64,000 nt of DNA from Chitinophagaceae bacterium (GTDB lineage Bacteria; Bacteroidota; Bacteroidia; Chitinophagales; Chitinophagaceae), in NCBI GenBank assembly GCA_023229465.1, contig JALNZE010000005.1, positions 62,001-126,000 on the forward strand. The letters run 5' to 3'. Of the stretch, positions 44,325-53,159 are shown piece after piece. Numbering within the stretch: position 1 is the first letter of the stretch; each line of letters starts with the position of its first letter. Position numbers and translations under genes: made by a program. The notes under the pieces were generated by a model that worked only from the letters and a program-made list of their open reading frames with translations, did not search any database and was not told where the DNA came from.

Positions 44325-45440
44325 ATGAGTAATCACATTGATGCCAGAATCAAAGTTTTGTATGTAGATGATGAACCCAATAACCTTCTTGCCTTTCAGG
44401 CCGGGTTCAGAAGGCATTACGAAATATTTACAGCCAATACCGTTTCGGAAGGGTTGAGCATTCTTAATGAGAATGAAATTGAGGTAATTATTGCCGATCA
44501 GCGCATGCCCAAAACTTCTGGTGTAGAATTTTTCAATATTATACGGAAAGTACACCCAGACCCTGTAAGGATACTGCTCACAGGCTATTCCGATCTGGAG
44601 GCCATCATAGATGCCATCAATAAAGGAGAGATTTTCAGATACATTAAAAAGCCATGGGATGAAATTGAATTGATGACTGCCATCAAAAACGCCTATGAAA
44701 TATTCGAAACGAGGAAACAGTTGAAAAATAAGGTTGAAGAACTGCAAAGGGCCAATGATGAGCTAAATCGCTTTGTTTACAGTACTTCACACGATCTACG
44801 TTCACCACTCTCTAATATACTGGGTATTTTAAATGTGGCTAAACTGCAGGAACCGTTAGCGGATCCCCGCGAGTATTTTGATATGATTGAAAGCTGTGTA
44901 AATAAAATGGACGGTTTTATTCATAAGATCATTGAATATTACAAAGGAATCCGTTTGGATGAAGTATTCGAGGAGGTTGATTTTAAGAAAACGTTTGTAG
45001 ACAGTATTGAGCTTTGTAACATGCAGAACCCACAGATAGTTTTTGAGGTAGAGGTAAACCAGCCCGGATCCTTCTCCTGTGATGCTTTCAGGCTGTCATT
45101 GATACTGAATAACCTGATATCCAATGCTGTAAAATATCAAAGAGTAGACGAGGCAAACCCCAAAGTAATACTCACAGCTACTATAAATGAGAAAGAGGCA
45201 AGGATTAATATTGAAGATAACGGAGTGGGTATAATTGAAGAGCATGTGAATAAGATATTCCAGATATTTTTCCGTAGTTCCGACTTTAAAAATGGGTTGG
45301 GCATCGGTTTGTACATCGTAAAAGAAGCCCTTACTAAAATTGGCGGCAAAATATTGGTAAAGTCTGAATTTGGAAAAGGTACCACGTTCACACTCGTGGT
45401 TCCAAATCAGCATTCATTGCTGAACAGGCCGGCTAACTAA
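44325..45440 (+). CDS. Receiver-histidine kinase hybrid
   Basis: 371 residues. It has an N-terminal receiver domain with YVDDEPNN (13-20), phospho-acceptor Asp58 in IADQRMPKT and KKPW at 108-111. A coiled-coil linker leads to a kinase with His156 in STSHDLRSPLSNI, N box LILNNLISNAVKY, G1 DNGVGI and G2 GLGIGLYIV. There is no membrane segment. With the receiver first, it probably takes phosphate from the upstream 7TMR-DISM kinase or senses its state, and then signals through its own kinase core. It starts 12 bp after the kinase gene and is last in the operon. Confidence 0.9.
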   Translation: MSNHIDARIKVLYVDDEPNNLLAFQAGFRRHYEIFTANTVSEGLSILNENEIEVIIADQRMPKTSGVEFFNIIRKVHPDPVRILLTGYSDLEAIIDAINKGEIFRYIKKPWDEIELMTAIKNAYEIFETRKQLKNKVEELQRANDELNRFVYSTSHDLRSPLSNILGILNVAKLQEPLADPREYFDMIESCVNKMDGFIHKIIEYYKGIRLDEVFEEVDFKKTFVDSIELCNMQNPQIVFEVEVNQPGSFSCDAFRLSLILNNLISNAVKYQRVDEANPKVILTATINEKEARINIEDNGVGIIEEHVNKIFQIFFRSSDFKNGLGIGLYIVKEALTKIGGKILVKSEFGKGTTFTLVVPNQHSLLNRPAN

Positions 45441-45607
45441 GAATGACTCGTAGTGAATAACCATTGTTTAATTTGCCCTTTTTCTGTGCAACGATAGTCT
45501 GTTTTCATTTCAATGCCACTACCGGCTAATGGTACTTTCTTGAGTTTCCCTGATTCATAGAACCGGTTGGTAAAGGATGTTTTGCCACCGGATTGTACTT
45601 GCCGCAA
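45437..45607 (-). pseudogene. C-terminal relic of an unknown gene
   Basis: On the minus strand, 56 codons from a TTG read LRQVQSGGKTSFTNRFYESG, then KLKKVPLAGSGIEMKTDY and RCTEKGQIKQWLFTTSHS before TAG. The sequence looks coding, but there is no proper start and a stop lies directly upstream. It probably represents the tail of a lost gene. It occupies most of the gap between the signalling operon and mazG. Confidence 0.35.
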
Positions 45608-45757
45608 TCATTTAGTTCTGTATTTTTAGTCAAACGTTAACAAATGTCACATTTATTCCGGCATACCGAAAAGGACTATTTACATTGCAGTATTGCCATA
45701 CAACAATTCCACCATTTATTCTTTATTTTTTAGCCCATGGCCATATAAACATATACT

Positions 45758-46534
45758 ATGCAAAACACTTCTGACAGCTTTTTAAGACTGGTAAAGATCA
45801 TGGATGAATTGCGGGAGCAATGCCCCTGGGATAAAAAGCAAACCATTCATACACTTCGTTCACTAACCATCGAAGAAACGTATGAACTAACTGATGCGAT
45901 CACGGATAATGACTGGAAAGGGATCAAAGAGGAATTGGGGGATATATTATTGCACATTCTTTTTTACGCAAGAATAGGAAAGGAGGAGGGGCAGTTTACC
46001 TTGAAGGAAGTGATGGATGGTATTAGCGAAAAGCTCATATTCCGGCATCCGCATATTTATGGGGATGTTACGGTAGCGGATGAAGAAGAGGTAAAACGGA
46101 ATTGGGAAAAACTGAAAATAAAGGAAGGAAAAAAATCTGTGCTTGGCGGGGTTCCTCCCTCACTTCCCGCGATTGTAAAAGCATCCCGGATACAGGAGAA
46201 AGCCAAACAGGTAGGCTTTGAATGGGACAACAAAGAAGATGTATGGAAAAAAGTAGAAGAAGAGATAGGTGAGTTGAAAGAAGCCATTGCAACGGAGTCG
46301 AAAGTGAAAATAGATGAGGAATTCGGCGATGTTTTGTTCAGCCTGGTAAATTATGCACGGTTTTTGCAGGTAGATGCGGAAGGTGTTTTGGAAAAGACCA
46401 ATAAAAAATTCATCTATCGCTTTCAACAGATGGAAGCCATTGCAGCGGCCAGGGGGCAGAAACTGGATGATATGTCGCTCACCGAAATGGATCATATCTG
46501 GAATGAAGTAAAAAAGCAAACAGCACATACTTGA
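45758..46534 (+). CDS. mazG: Nucleoside triphosphate pyrophosphohydrolase MazG
   Basis: 258 residues, the two-domain MazG length. Domain 1 (about 15-110) has CPWDKKQT, then EETYELTDAI and KEELGDILLHILFYARI, giving the metal-binding ExxE...ExxD set. Domain 2 (about 150-250) repeats it (VEEEIGELKEAI, EEFGDVLFSLVNYAR). MazG hydrolyses non-canonical or all (d)NTPs to monophosphates and pyrophosphate in the cytosol. Its stop overlaps the TTG start of the large kinase gene (TTGA), so the two are translationally coupled. Confidence 0.94.
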   Translation: MQNTSDSFLRLVKIMDELREQCPWDKKQTIHTLRSLTIEETYELTDAITDNDWKGIKEELGDILLHILFYARIGKEEGQFTLKEVMDGISEKLIFRHPHIYGDVTVADEEEVKRNWEKLKIKEGKKSVLGGVPPSLPAIVKASRIQEKAKQVGFEWDNKEDVWKKVEEEIGELKEAIATESKVKIDEEFGDVLFSLVNYARFLQVDAEGVLEKTNKKFIYRFQQMEAIAAARGQKLDDMSLTEMDHIWNEVKKQTAHT

Positions 46535-49500
46535 TCAACGCGTTAAAAAAAACTACGTTTAAACATGCTTACCTGGTTATTACAGCCGCCTGGTTGTATA
46601 CGCTATCTTTTATTTTTATCAATTACTGGAGCTATTATTCCTCGCCACAAAAGGTAAAGAGCCAGCTGGAAAACAGGCTGCACCAAAAGGAAAGAAACTT
46701 TACTGCTATTATTGGCGATACCATAACCATTGCTTCTTTACTAAATGCACCCAATACTACCCCTGATCCGCTTAAGGATGAAGTAGGGCTTTTCATCTAC
46801 CGGCATATAAACGGCCAGGCGCTGCCAAAGCTCCACTATTGGAATACCAACCGGATATATATTAGCGGCGATGACCTTTACCGTAAGGAGGGTAGCTATT
46901 TTGTATCCTACCAGAATGGTGATTTTGAAATGATCAAAAAGACCATCCGCCTGAAAAGTCAGACCGTAACAGTAGTGGCCATGATACCCATTCGATGGTC
47001 TTATTTTATTCATAACAAATACCTGCAGGCTGATTTTGCCGGATTTAGGGGGTTAGATGAACAGTATGGGATCAGTAAGAATAGTAGCGCCCTGCCCATT
47101 AACAATGCTATCGGCCAGGAATTGTTCAGGATTGAACTAAAACCCGGTAAATCATTTATTGGGTATGATGTGTTTACTGTGTTATTAAGAGTAATAGCCA
47201 TCATTTTTTTACTGGTCTTTTTCCATATAATCGCATTGGAACTGGTTAGTCGATATCAATTCAAAACAGGGTTTCTTTTTTTGCTGGGAGCAGTGTTATT
47301 ACTAAGATTGATTACCTATTTGTTCTCTTTCCCTTTTGATTTCAGCAAATTGCCATTATTCGATCCATCAGTGTATGCTTCCAATTTTTTGCATCCTTCG
47401 CTGGGCGATCTATTGGTGAATACCATTCTAATGTATTGGCTGGTTAGTTTTTATCAATCCCATAACGACCATCGTGCCTGGTTTCCCAACCGCTTTCCAC
47501 AAAAGCTATATCACTACTTAAGCCTTTTTATATTTACCGTAATCTGTTTTTTTCTGGCGACTGTTATTATAAGCCTGGTACGTGATTCCAAAATTTCATT
47601 TGATGTTACCAATATTTTCAGTCTTACCATTTATAGTGTTATCAGTTTCGTAATACTTTGCCTGCTGGTACTTTCTTTTTTTATTTTCTCTCAGGTACTA
47701 CTAAGGCAACTTATCAAAAACCGCATGCCACTGTTTCATCAATGTCTTGCCGTAGTGGCCAATGGGTTTGTATTTCTGCTGATATTACCCTTAACGGCTG
47801 ATATCCCTGTGTATTTATCAGTGTTAATCTGGCTGGTATCTTACCTGTGTTTATTAAATTTCAGAAAAAATGATTTGATTATTTCTTTATTAGGATCGTC
47901 TGTCGTTATTTTCTGGGTGATGTTTTTTGCGATGACAATTGCCGCTCTGGTAATCTATGAAAACAGGAAAGTAGAATTTGCGCAAAGACGATCCATTGCG
48001 GAAAAACTGGCATCGCAGACGGACCCATCGGGAGAGAACCTCTTGAATATTGCTACCACTAACTTCGACAACCGTTTTCTGGCTGATAATTACTTCAGGC
48101 TGGAAGGAAGTGAGTATGCTAACAAATATTTTAAGGATAGCCTGATTAACCAGAATTTTTCAGGCTATCTCAACAAATATGATACCCGGATATATACTTT
48201 TGACAGCCTTTTTCATCCGCTTTTCAATGAAGATTCTGTGAAGTATGCCACATTGAAAACCATTCTGCTTAACCAGGCAAAACCTACCGGTATAGCAGGT
48301 TTATTCAGTTATGAAAACCCGGTAGAAGGATTCAGTTACCTGTACCAGAAAGAAATAAAGGAACAAGATCATATTCTGGGCTATCTCTTCGTTACCGTTA
48401 AATCGAAGCGCTACAAGAGTGAGGCTTTGTATCCTGAATTGTTTAACCAGGTGCAGGATATTGCAGCTGACCTGAATACAAACTATGCCTATGCAGTGTA
48501 TAATAACGGACGGATTATGAACCATTTTAATACCTATGGCTTTCCATCCGTTTTATCTAAAGATCAGATACCGGCCTTTGAATTTTCGCAAAAACTGGTA
48601 GGTAATTATAGTGAACTTTGGTTTAACAGTGGAAATAATAAGCAGGTAGTTGTTGTAAAACGGAATGCATGGTTAATGGAGTCTGTAACTTTATTCGCCT
48701 ATTTCTTCTGTTCTTTTCTAATTATCATATTGTTGTTTCAACTGGGAGGCTTTATTGTAAAAACACGCTTTAAATGGGCCGGGTTCAGGCAAATGCTGCG
48801 ACTTACTATCCGCTCTCAAATACAGGCTACCATTATATTTCTGAATGTTTTCTCCTTTGTTGTGATAGCCATTGCCACTATTTCGTTCTTTATACTTCGC
48901 TTTCAGCGTAATAATGAGGAAAGGCTGTCGAAATCTATCCAGGTAATGGCTAATGAAGTGAATAATAAAATGAATTCACTCGCTGCGTTTGATGATGTGC
49001 CGGATAATATCGGCGTTCGTTCCGGCCTGGAGAATACCATCGCAGAAATATCTGATCTGTATAATGTTGATATCAATTATTATAACCTAAGTGGCAACCT
49101 GGTTATATCAACGCAACCCTATATCTATAACAAACACCTTCTCAGCGGACTCATGGAACCCCATGCTTACGCCCAAATGCAGTCGGGCGGTAGTATTCAT
49201 TATTTACAGTCTGAAACGGTGGGCTCTCTCGAATACCTGAGTATTTATGTTCCCTTAGCTGATGAAAAGGGAAATAAGTATGCTTATCTGAATATCCCGT
49301 ATCTTAATTCACAAAGCGAACTAAACCAGGAAATATCCGGGTTTCTGGCCACACTCATTAATCTGAATGCTTTTATCTTCCTGGTCGCGGGCGGTATAGC
49401 TTTCTTTTTAACTAACCGCATTACCGCCTCTTTCAGCCTGATAGGTAAAAAAATGCAGGAAATGAATCTGGGTAAGATTAATGAAGAGATTACATGGAAT

Positions 49501-50259
49501 CAGAAAGATGAGATTGGTATGTTGGTAAATGAATACAATACCCTGGTTAAAAAACTGGAGATCAGCGCCCAGGCATTGGCGCAAAGTGAAAGGGAAGGGG
49601 CTTGGCGCGAAATGGCCAGACAGGTGGCGCACGAGATTAAGAACCCGCTTACCCCTATGAAACTGAGTATACAGTATTTGCAGAACGCGATTCAGAGAGG
49701 AGCGCCGAATGTAAAAGAACTTTCGGCTAATATGGCTGTTACTTTAATAGAACAGGTAGATCAACTCTCAAAGATTGCGGGCGACTTCTCGCAATTTGCC
49801 AATATTGGAAATGCCCATATTGAGCAATTTGATATGGATGAAATATTAACTTCCCTTATCAGGCTATACAGCACCAATCCGGGTATTCAGATTGAATGGA
49901 ACAGGCAGGATGGTTTGTATCAAATACTGGCGGATAAGGTTCAGATGAGCCGTTTATTTACCAACCTGCTACAGAATGCCATTGAAGCAGGCGAAGGTTC
50001 AGGTAAGATTGTTAAAGTAGTGATCAATCAAAAAATAGAAAATGATTCGATAGTATTTTCGCTGAAAGATTATTCCGGCGGTATTCCTGAAGGAATGAAA
50101 GAAAATATTTTCACACCCAATTTTACTACTAAGTCATCTGGCACAGGCTTGGGGCTCGCTATCTGTAAGGGTATCGTTGAGAAAGCAAATGGGCAAATCT
50201 GGTTTGAATCTGAGGCCGGTGTTGGAACCGCATTTTACATCAGGTTGCCGAAAGCCTAA
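46531..50259 (+). CDS. Large NtrY-like sensor histidine kinase
   Basis: 1,242 residues from a TTG whose last two bases are shared with the mazG stop. One N-terminal membrane segment (LVITAAWLYTLSFIFINYW) and a periplasmic part are followed by a group of about six to eight membrane helices (about 210-490). A second extracytoplasmic region follows (about 500-710), then further membrane helices and a dCACHE-like region (about 790-940). A HAMP-like segment after FLVAGGIAFFLTNRI precedes the kinase: His1034 in ARQVAHEIKNPLTPMKL, N box LFTNLLQNAIEA, G1 DYSGGI and G2 GTGLGLAIC. The kinase core resembles NtrY. No response regulator is adjacent. The signal is unknown. Confidence 0.88.
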   Translation: MINALKKTTFKHAYLVITAAWLYTLSFIFINYWSYYSSPQKVKSQLENRLHQKERNFTAIIGDTITIASLLNAPNTTPDPLKDEVGLFIYRHINGQALPKLHYWNTNRIYISGDDLYRKEGSYFVSYQNGDFEMIKKTIRLKSQTVTVVAMIPIRWSYFIHNKYLQADFAGFRGLDEQYGISKNSSALPINNAIGQELFRIELKPGKSFIGYDVFTVLLRVIAIIFLLVFFHIIALELVSRYQFKTGFLFLLGAVLLLRLITYLFSFPFDFSKLPLFDPSVYASNFLHPSLGDLLVNTILMYWLVSFYQSHNDHRAWFPNRFPQKLYHYLSLFIFTVICFFLATVIISLVRDSKISFDVTNIFSLTIYSVISFVILCLLVLSFFIFSQVLLRQLIKNRMPLFHQCLAVVANGFVFLLILPLTADIPVYLSVLIWLVSYLCLLNFRKNDLIISLLGSSVVIFWVMFFAMTIAALVIYENRKVEFAQRRSIAEKLASQTDPSGENLLNIATTNFDNRFLADNYFRLEGSEYANKYFKDSLINQNFSGYLNKYDTRIYTFDSLFHPLFNEDSVKYATLKTILLNQAKPTGIAGLFSYENPVEGFSYLYQKEIKEQDHILGYLFVTVKSKRYKSEALYPELFNQVQDIAADLNTNYAYAVYNNGRIMNHFNTYGFPSVLSKDQIPAFEFSQKLVGNYSELWFNSGNNKQVVVVKRNAWLMESVTLFAYFFCSFLIIILLFQLGGFIVKTRFKWAGFRQMLRLTIRSQIQATIIFLNVFSFVVIAIATISFFILRFQRNNEERLSKSIQVMANEVNNKMNSLAAFDDVPDNIGVRSGLENTIAEISDLYNVDINYYNLSGNLVISTQPYIYNKHLLSGLMEPHAYAQMQSGGSIHYLQSETVGSLEYLSIYVPLADEKGNKYAYLNIPYLNSQSELNQEISGFLATLINLNAFIFLVAGGIAFFLTNRITASFSLIGKKMQEMNLGKINEEITWNQKDEIGMLVNEYNTLVKKLEISAQALAQSEREGAWREMARQVAHEIKNPLTPMKLSIQYLQNAIQRGAPNVKELSANMAVTLIEQVDQLSKIAGDFSQFANIGNAHIEQFDMDEILTSLIRLYSTNPGIQIEWNRQDGLYQILADKVQMSRLFTNLLQNAIEAGEGSGKIVKVVINQKIENDSIVFSLKDYSGGIPEGMKENIFTPNFTTKSSGTGLGLAICKGIVEKANGQIWFESEAGVGTAFYIRLPKA

Positions 50260-50338
50260 GGAATATTGACTATTGAATGACGCATGACGATGTGTGGGAT
50301 TGGTTCAATATTGCCGCTTTAATAGTAGTCAGCTCAAA

Positions 50339-52015
50339 TTATTTTCTCTTTGCCTGCTGCCCTTCAATGAATTTTTCAATTGCCTGTAATGAGCAACTGC
50401 TCAGGTTCTTCTCTTTGGTTAATCCGGCTTTTTGTGCTACCAATACACCATAGCGGCAATCATCAAATCCATCAATCGAATGTGCATCCGGATTGATGGA
50501 AATCAAAACATTCTTTTCCAAAGCATAGTCAATCCATCTCCAGTCAATATCCAATCGCCTTGGATGGGCATTTAACTCTATCGCCACCTGGTTGGCTGCG
50601 CAGGCTTCTATGATCTTCTGATGGTTTACCGGGTATCCATTTCTGCTTAGCAGTAATCTGCCCGTCATATGCCCAAGAATAGTGGTAAAAGGGTTTTCAA
50701 TGGCTCTTAGTAAACGCATCATCGCTTTTTCCTCAGTCATTTTAAGATTGGAATGTACTGATGCGATCACCAGGTCAAATCCCGCTAAAAGTTGATCACT
50801 GTAATCCAGGCTGCCATCATTCAGGATATCACTTTCAATACTTTTAAAGATTTTAAAGGGGCTGAATCTTGCATTGAGCTCCTCAATTTGCCGGTGTTGC
50901 GCCCTTATCCGCTCTTCTGAAAGACCATTTGCATAAAAGGCGGATTTTGAATGGTCACTGATTACCAGGTATTCCAGTCCTTTTTCCATAGCCCCATTAG
51001 CCATTTGTTCCAGGGTATTTACCCCATCGCTCCAGTTGCTGTGGCTATGTATAATTCCCTTAATATCTCCGGGTTGTATCAGATCGGGTAGTTTAGCAGA
51101 TTTTGCCTGATGGATAATGGTTGCTTTTTCTCGTTGAGCAGGGGAAATGGGATTGATATTGGCAGTACTAAAAATTTCAGACTCCGATTGATAGGCAAAA
51201 GATGCATCCCAGTGGCTTACCTCATTCCAGGCGATCAGGAAATCTGGACTGCAACTTGTTTGAAAATATTTGCTGATAAAAAGAGGGGGCTTTGTACAAT
51301 GAAAGCCAAGTGTCACATTCTCTTTTCCCCGGAATGAGATATAGTCATCGGTTGCAGAGATGGTTTCAAATTCATGGGTAGAAAAAAAGGTCTTCAGCTC
51401 AACTACAGATACAGTAGACACCCATTCTAAAGTATGAATTATCTCCATTTGCCTTCTGAATTCACCCGTTAATGCAAACCGGCTGTTTGGGAAACTGGTT
51501 TTTAATTTCTCATCTACAGATTGTGCAAAGGATTCTATCTGCTCAAATAAATACTTACCCATTGTACCCAGATAAAATTCAATCGCTTCTTTGATGTTTT
51601 GTTGCGATTTTTCACCAAAACCTTTGTAAAGGGTAAGGCGGTTCTCATCACAGGCATATAACAATTCTCCCAGGGATTCTATCTCCAGTTCCTTCCAAAT
51701 GGTGGCAATTTTCTTCGGACCGATACCTTTGATGCCCAGCATGTCGAGAATGCCGGCTGGTGTTTTTTGCAGGTATTCCTTCAAAATAGACAGCTCCCCG
51801 GTCTCTAATTGTTCTACTATATTTTTGCCAATCGCATCCCCGATTCCCCTGATTAAAAATATTTTTTCAAGGGGTAATTCACTCAGTGGAGAAGGAAGTT
51901 TGTCGATGGTAAACGCTGCTGTTGCATATGACCTGGCTTTAAAACTATTATCGCCATGTATATCCATCAGCTTTGCTAATAGGGAAAAATTTTCTGAAAT
52001 GATTGTATTGTCCAT
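50339..52015 (-). CDS. polX: PolX-like PHP-domain protein with degenerate polymerase site
   Basis: 558 residues in the PolX layout. An 8-kDa-like domain with helix-hairpin-helix motifs (FLIRGIGDAIGKNI at 53-66, MLGIKGIGPKKIATI at 92-106) precedes a Pol-beta-like palm (about 150-290) and a C-terminal PHP domain (about 318-558). PHP metal ligands are present: HSHSNWSDG 323-331, DHS 354-356, SVHSN, GHMTG and NPDAH. In the palm, the family motif GSxRRxxExxxDxD reads GEFRRQMEIIHTLE (184-197): Ser is Glu and both catalytic Asp positions are Thr195 and Glu197. Polymerase activity is therefore unlikely, while 3'-5' exonuclease or AP-endonuclease action by the PHP domain may remain. Confidence 0.88.
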   Translation of the reverse strand: MDNTIISENFSLLAKLMDIHGDNSFKARSYATAAFTIDKLPSPLSELPLEKIFLIRGIGDAIGKNIVEQLETGELSILKEYLQKTPAGILDMLGIKGIGPKKIATIWKELEIESLGELLYACDENRLTLYKGFGEKSQQNIKEAIEFYLGTMGKYLFEQIESFAQSVDEKLKTSFPNSRFALTGEFRRQMEIIHTLEWVSTVSVVELKTFFSTHEFETISATDDYISFRGKENVTLGFHCTKPPLFISKYFQTSCSPDFLIAWNEVSHWDASFAYQSESEIFSTANINPISPAQREKATIIHQAKSAKLPDLIQPGDIKGIIHSHSNWSDGVNTLEQMANGAMEKGLEYLVISDHSKSAFYANGLSEERIRAQHRQIEELNARFSPFKIFKSIESDILNDGSLDYSDQLLAGFDLVIASVHSNLKMTEEKAMMRLLRAIENPFTTILGHMTGRLLLSRNGYPVNHQKIIEACAANQVAIELNAHPRRLDIDWRWIDYALEKNVLISINPDAHSIDGFDDCRYGVLVAQKAGLTKEKNLSSCSLQAIEKFIEGQQAKRK

Positions 52016-52053
52016 AGCCTTACTGGTATTGAATCCTGAAGGTAGGTAATAAA

Positions 52054-52079
52054 AAAGTCCCGGAAATTTCCGGGACTTT
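52054..52079 (-). terminator. Terminator after the histone-like gene
   Basis: A perfect 26-bp palindrome built on AAAGTCCCGGAAA and its complement is followed on the minus strand by a T run. It separates the histone-like gene from the downstream polX gene. It could also work for the plus strand. Confidence 0.8.
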
Positions 52080-52109
52080 AAATCTATTTCTGCGAGAGAA
52101 ATAAGAAGA

Positions 52110-52292
52110 CTACTTTTTCTTAGCGGCTTTCTTTGCAGCTTTTTTAGGAGCGGCTTTTTTTGCAGCTTTTTTAGGAGCAGCTTTCTTTGCAGCTTTTTTA
52201 GGAGCGGCTTTCTTTGCAGCTTTTTTAGGAGCGGCTTTTTTTGCAGCTTTTTTAGGAGCGGCTTTCTTTGCGGCTTTCTTTGCAGTTGCCAT
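52110..52292 (-). CDS. Histone H1-like Lys/Ala/Pro-repeat protein
   Basis: 60 residues: MATAKKAAKKAA, then tandem copies of the nine-residue unit PKKAAKKAA, ending KKAAKKK. It is composed almost only of Lys, Ala and Pro, like the C-terminal tail of eukaryotic histone H1 and small nucleoid proteins of other Bacteroidota. Such proteins bind DNA or RNA by charge. The 27-bp repeats differ mainly by T/C at third positions, so copy number could vary by slippage. It lies downstream of the ribosomal genes rplU and rpmA. Confidence 0.85.
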   Translation of the reverse strand: MATAKKAAKKAAPKKAAKKAAPKKAAKKAAPKKAAKKAAPKKAAKKAAPKKAAKKAAKKK

Positions 52293-52363
52293 GTTTTTGT
52301 AGATTTAATGGTTAGTTAATACTCTAAAAGTAAAAACTTATTTGGAACTACAAAAAAATATTT

Positions 52364-52630
52364 TTAAGCGGTCACTTCAACGGGTGATACCGAGATAGTG
52401 GTTCTGTCGTTTCTACCCTTCTTAAATTCAACTACTCCATCGGCTAAAGCGAACAAAGTGAAGTCAGTTCCAACACCTACATTCTTACCAGGATGATACA
52501 CTGTTCCTCTTTGACGAACAATGATATTGCCGGAGAAAGCGGGTTGACCACCATATATTTTAACCCCTAAACGTTTGCTTTGTGAATCACGGCCGTTCTT
52601 TACGGAACCTTCACCTTTTTTGTGTGCCAT
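52364..52630 (-). CDS. rpmA: 50S ribosomal protein L27
   Basis: 88 residues, full length. MAHKKGEGSVKNGRDSQSKR is the L27 N-terminus; KRLGVKIYGGQPAFSGNIIV and RQRGTVYHPGKNVGVGTD follow. The protein sits near the peptidyl transferase centre of the large subunit. It is co-transcribed with rplU (77-bp gap). Confidence 0.97.
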   Translation of the reverse strand: MAHKKGEGSVKNGRDSQSKRLGVKIYGGQPAFSGNIIVRQRGTVYHPGKNVGVGTDFTLFALADGVVEFKKGRNDRTTISVSPVEVTA

Positions 52631-52707
52631 AGTTTTTTGTTTTAAAAACTAAATAATAAATAAGAGAGACGAATCTTTCTGATCTTTCATTTAATCGTTA
52701 GCGCTTA

Positions 52708-53013
52708 CTAAGCGATACTTTCAATTTTAATTCTTGTATAGTGGGTTCTGTGACCATGCTTCTTGCGGAAGCCCTTTCTTCTTTTCATCTTAAAGGCGAT
52801 CACTTTATCACCTTGTACCAGGTCGCTGATAATTTCTGCTTTTACAGTTGCCTTTACAGCACTGCCCACAGAAATAGCGCCACTGTTGTCTGTAAACAAC
52901 ACTTCGCTAAACTCAACTTTGTCTCCGGTTTGACCTTGCAGGTGAGGAACATACAGGCTTTGACCTTCCTGTACTTTAAACTGCTGACCTGCGATTTTTA
53001 CAACTGCTAACAT
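52708..53013 (-). CDS. rplU: 50S ribosomal protein L21
   Basis: 101 residues from the ATG at 53013 (MLAVVKIAGQQFKVQEGQ). The frame stays open to a GTG at 53052, but the extra 13 residues (MRNPTFAVLILVA) do not belong to L21. The C-terminus KMKRRKGFRKKHGHRTHYTR is typical of L21. It binds 23S rRNA. It is first in the rplU-rpmA operon and divergent from the GH3-like gene. Confidence 0.96.
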   Translation of the reverse strand: MLAVVKIAGQQFKVQEGQSLYVPHLQGQTGDKVEFSEVLFTDNSGAISVGSAVKATVKAEIISDLVQGDKVIAFKMKRRKGFRKKHGHRTHYTRIKIESIA

Positions 53014-53159
53014 AGCTACCAAAATTAGGACGGCAAAGGTAGGGTTTCGCACCGAAAAAATGCAAACATTTTTGAAATAATTCTGTCAACATAGGTGGAA
53101 AACAAGAAAAGCCCGAACTTCTGTCTATTTTTGCCCACCTTTAATGACCCTTGAAAGCT

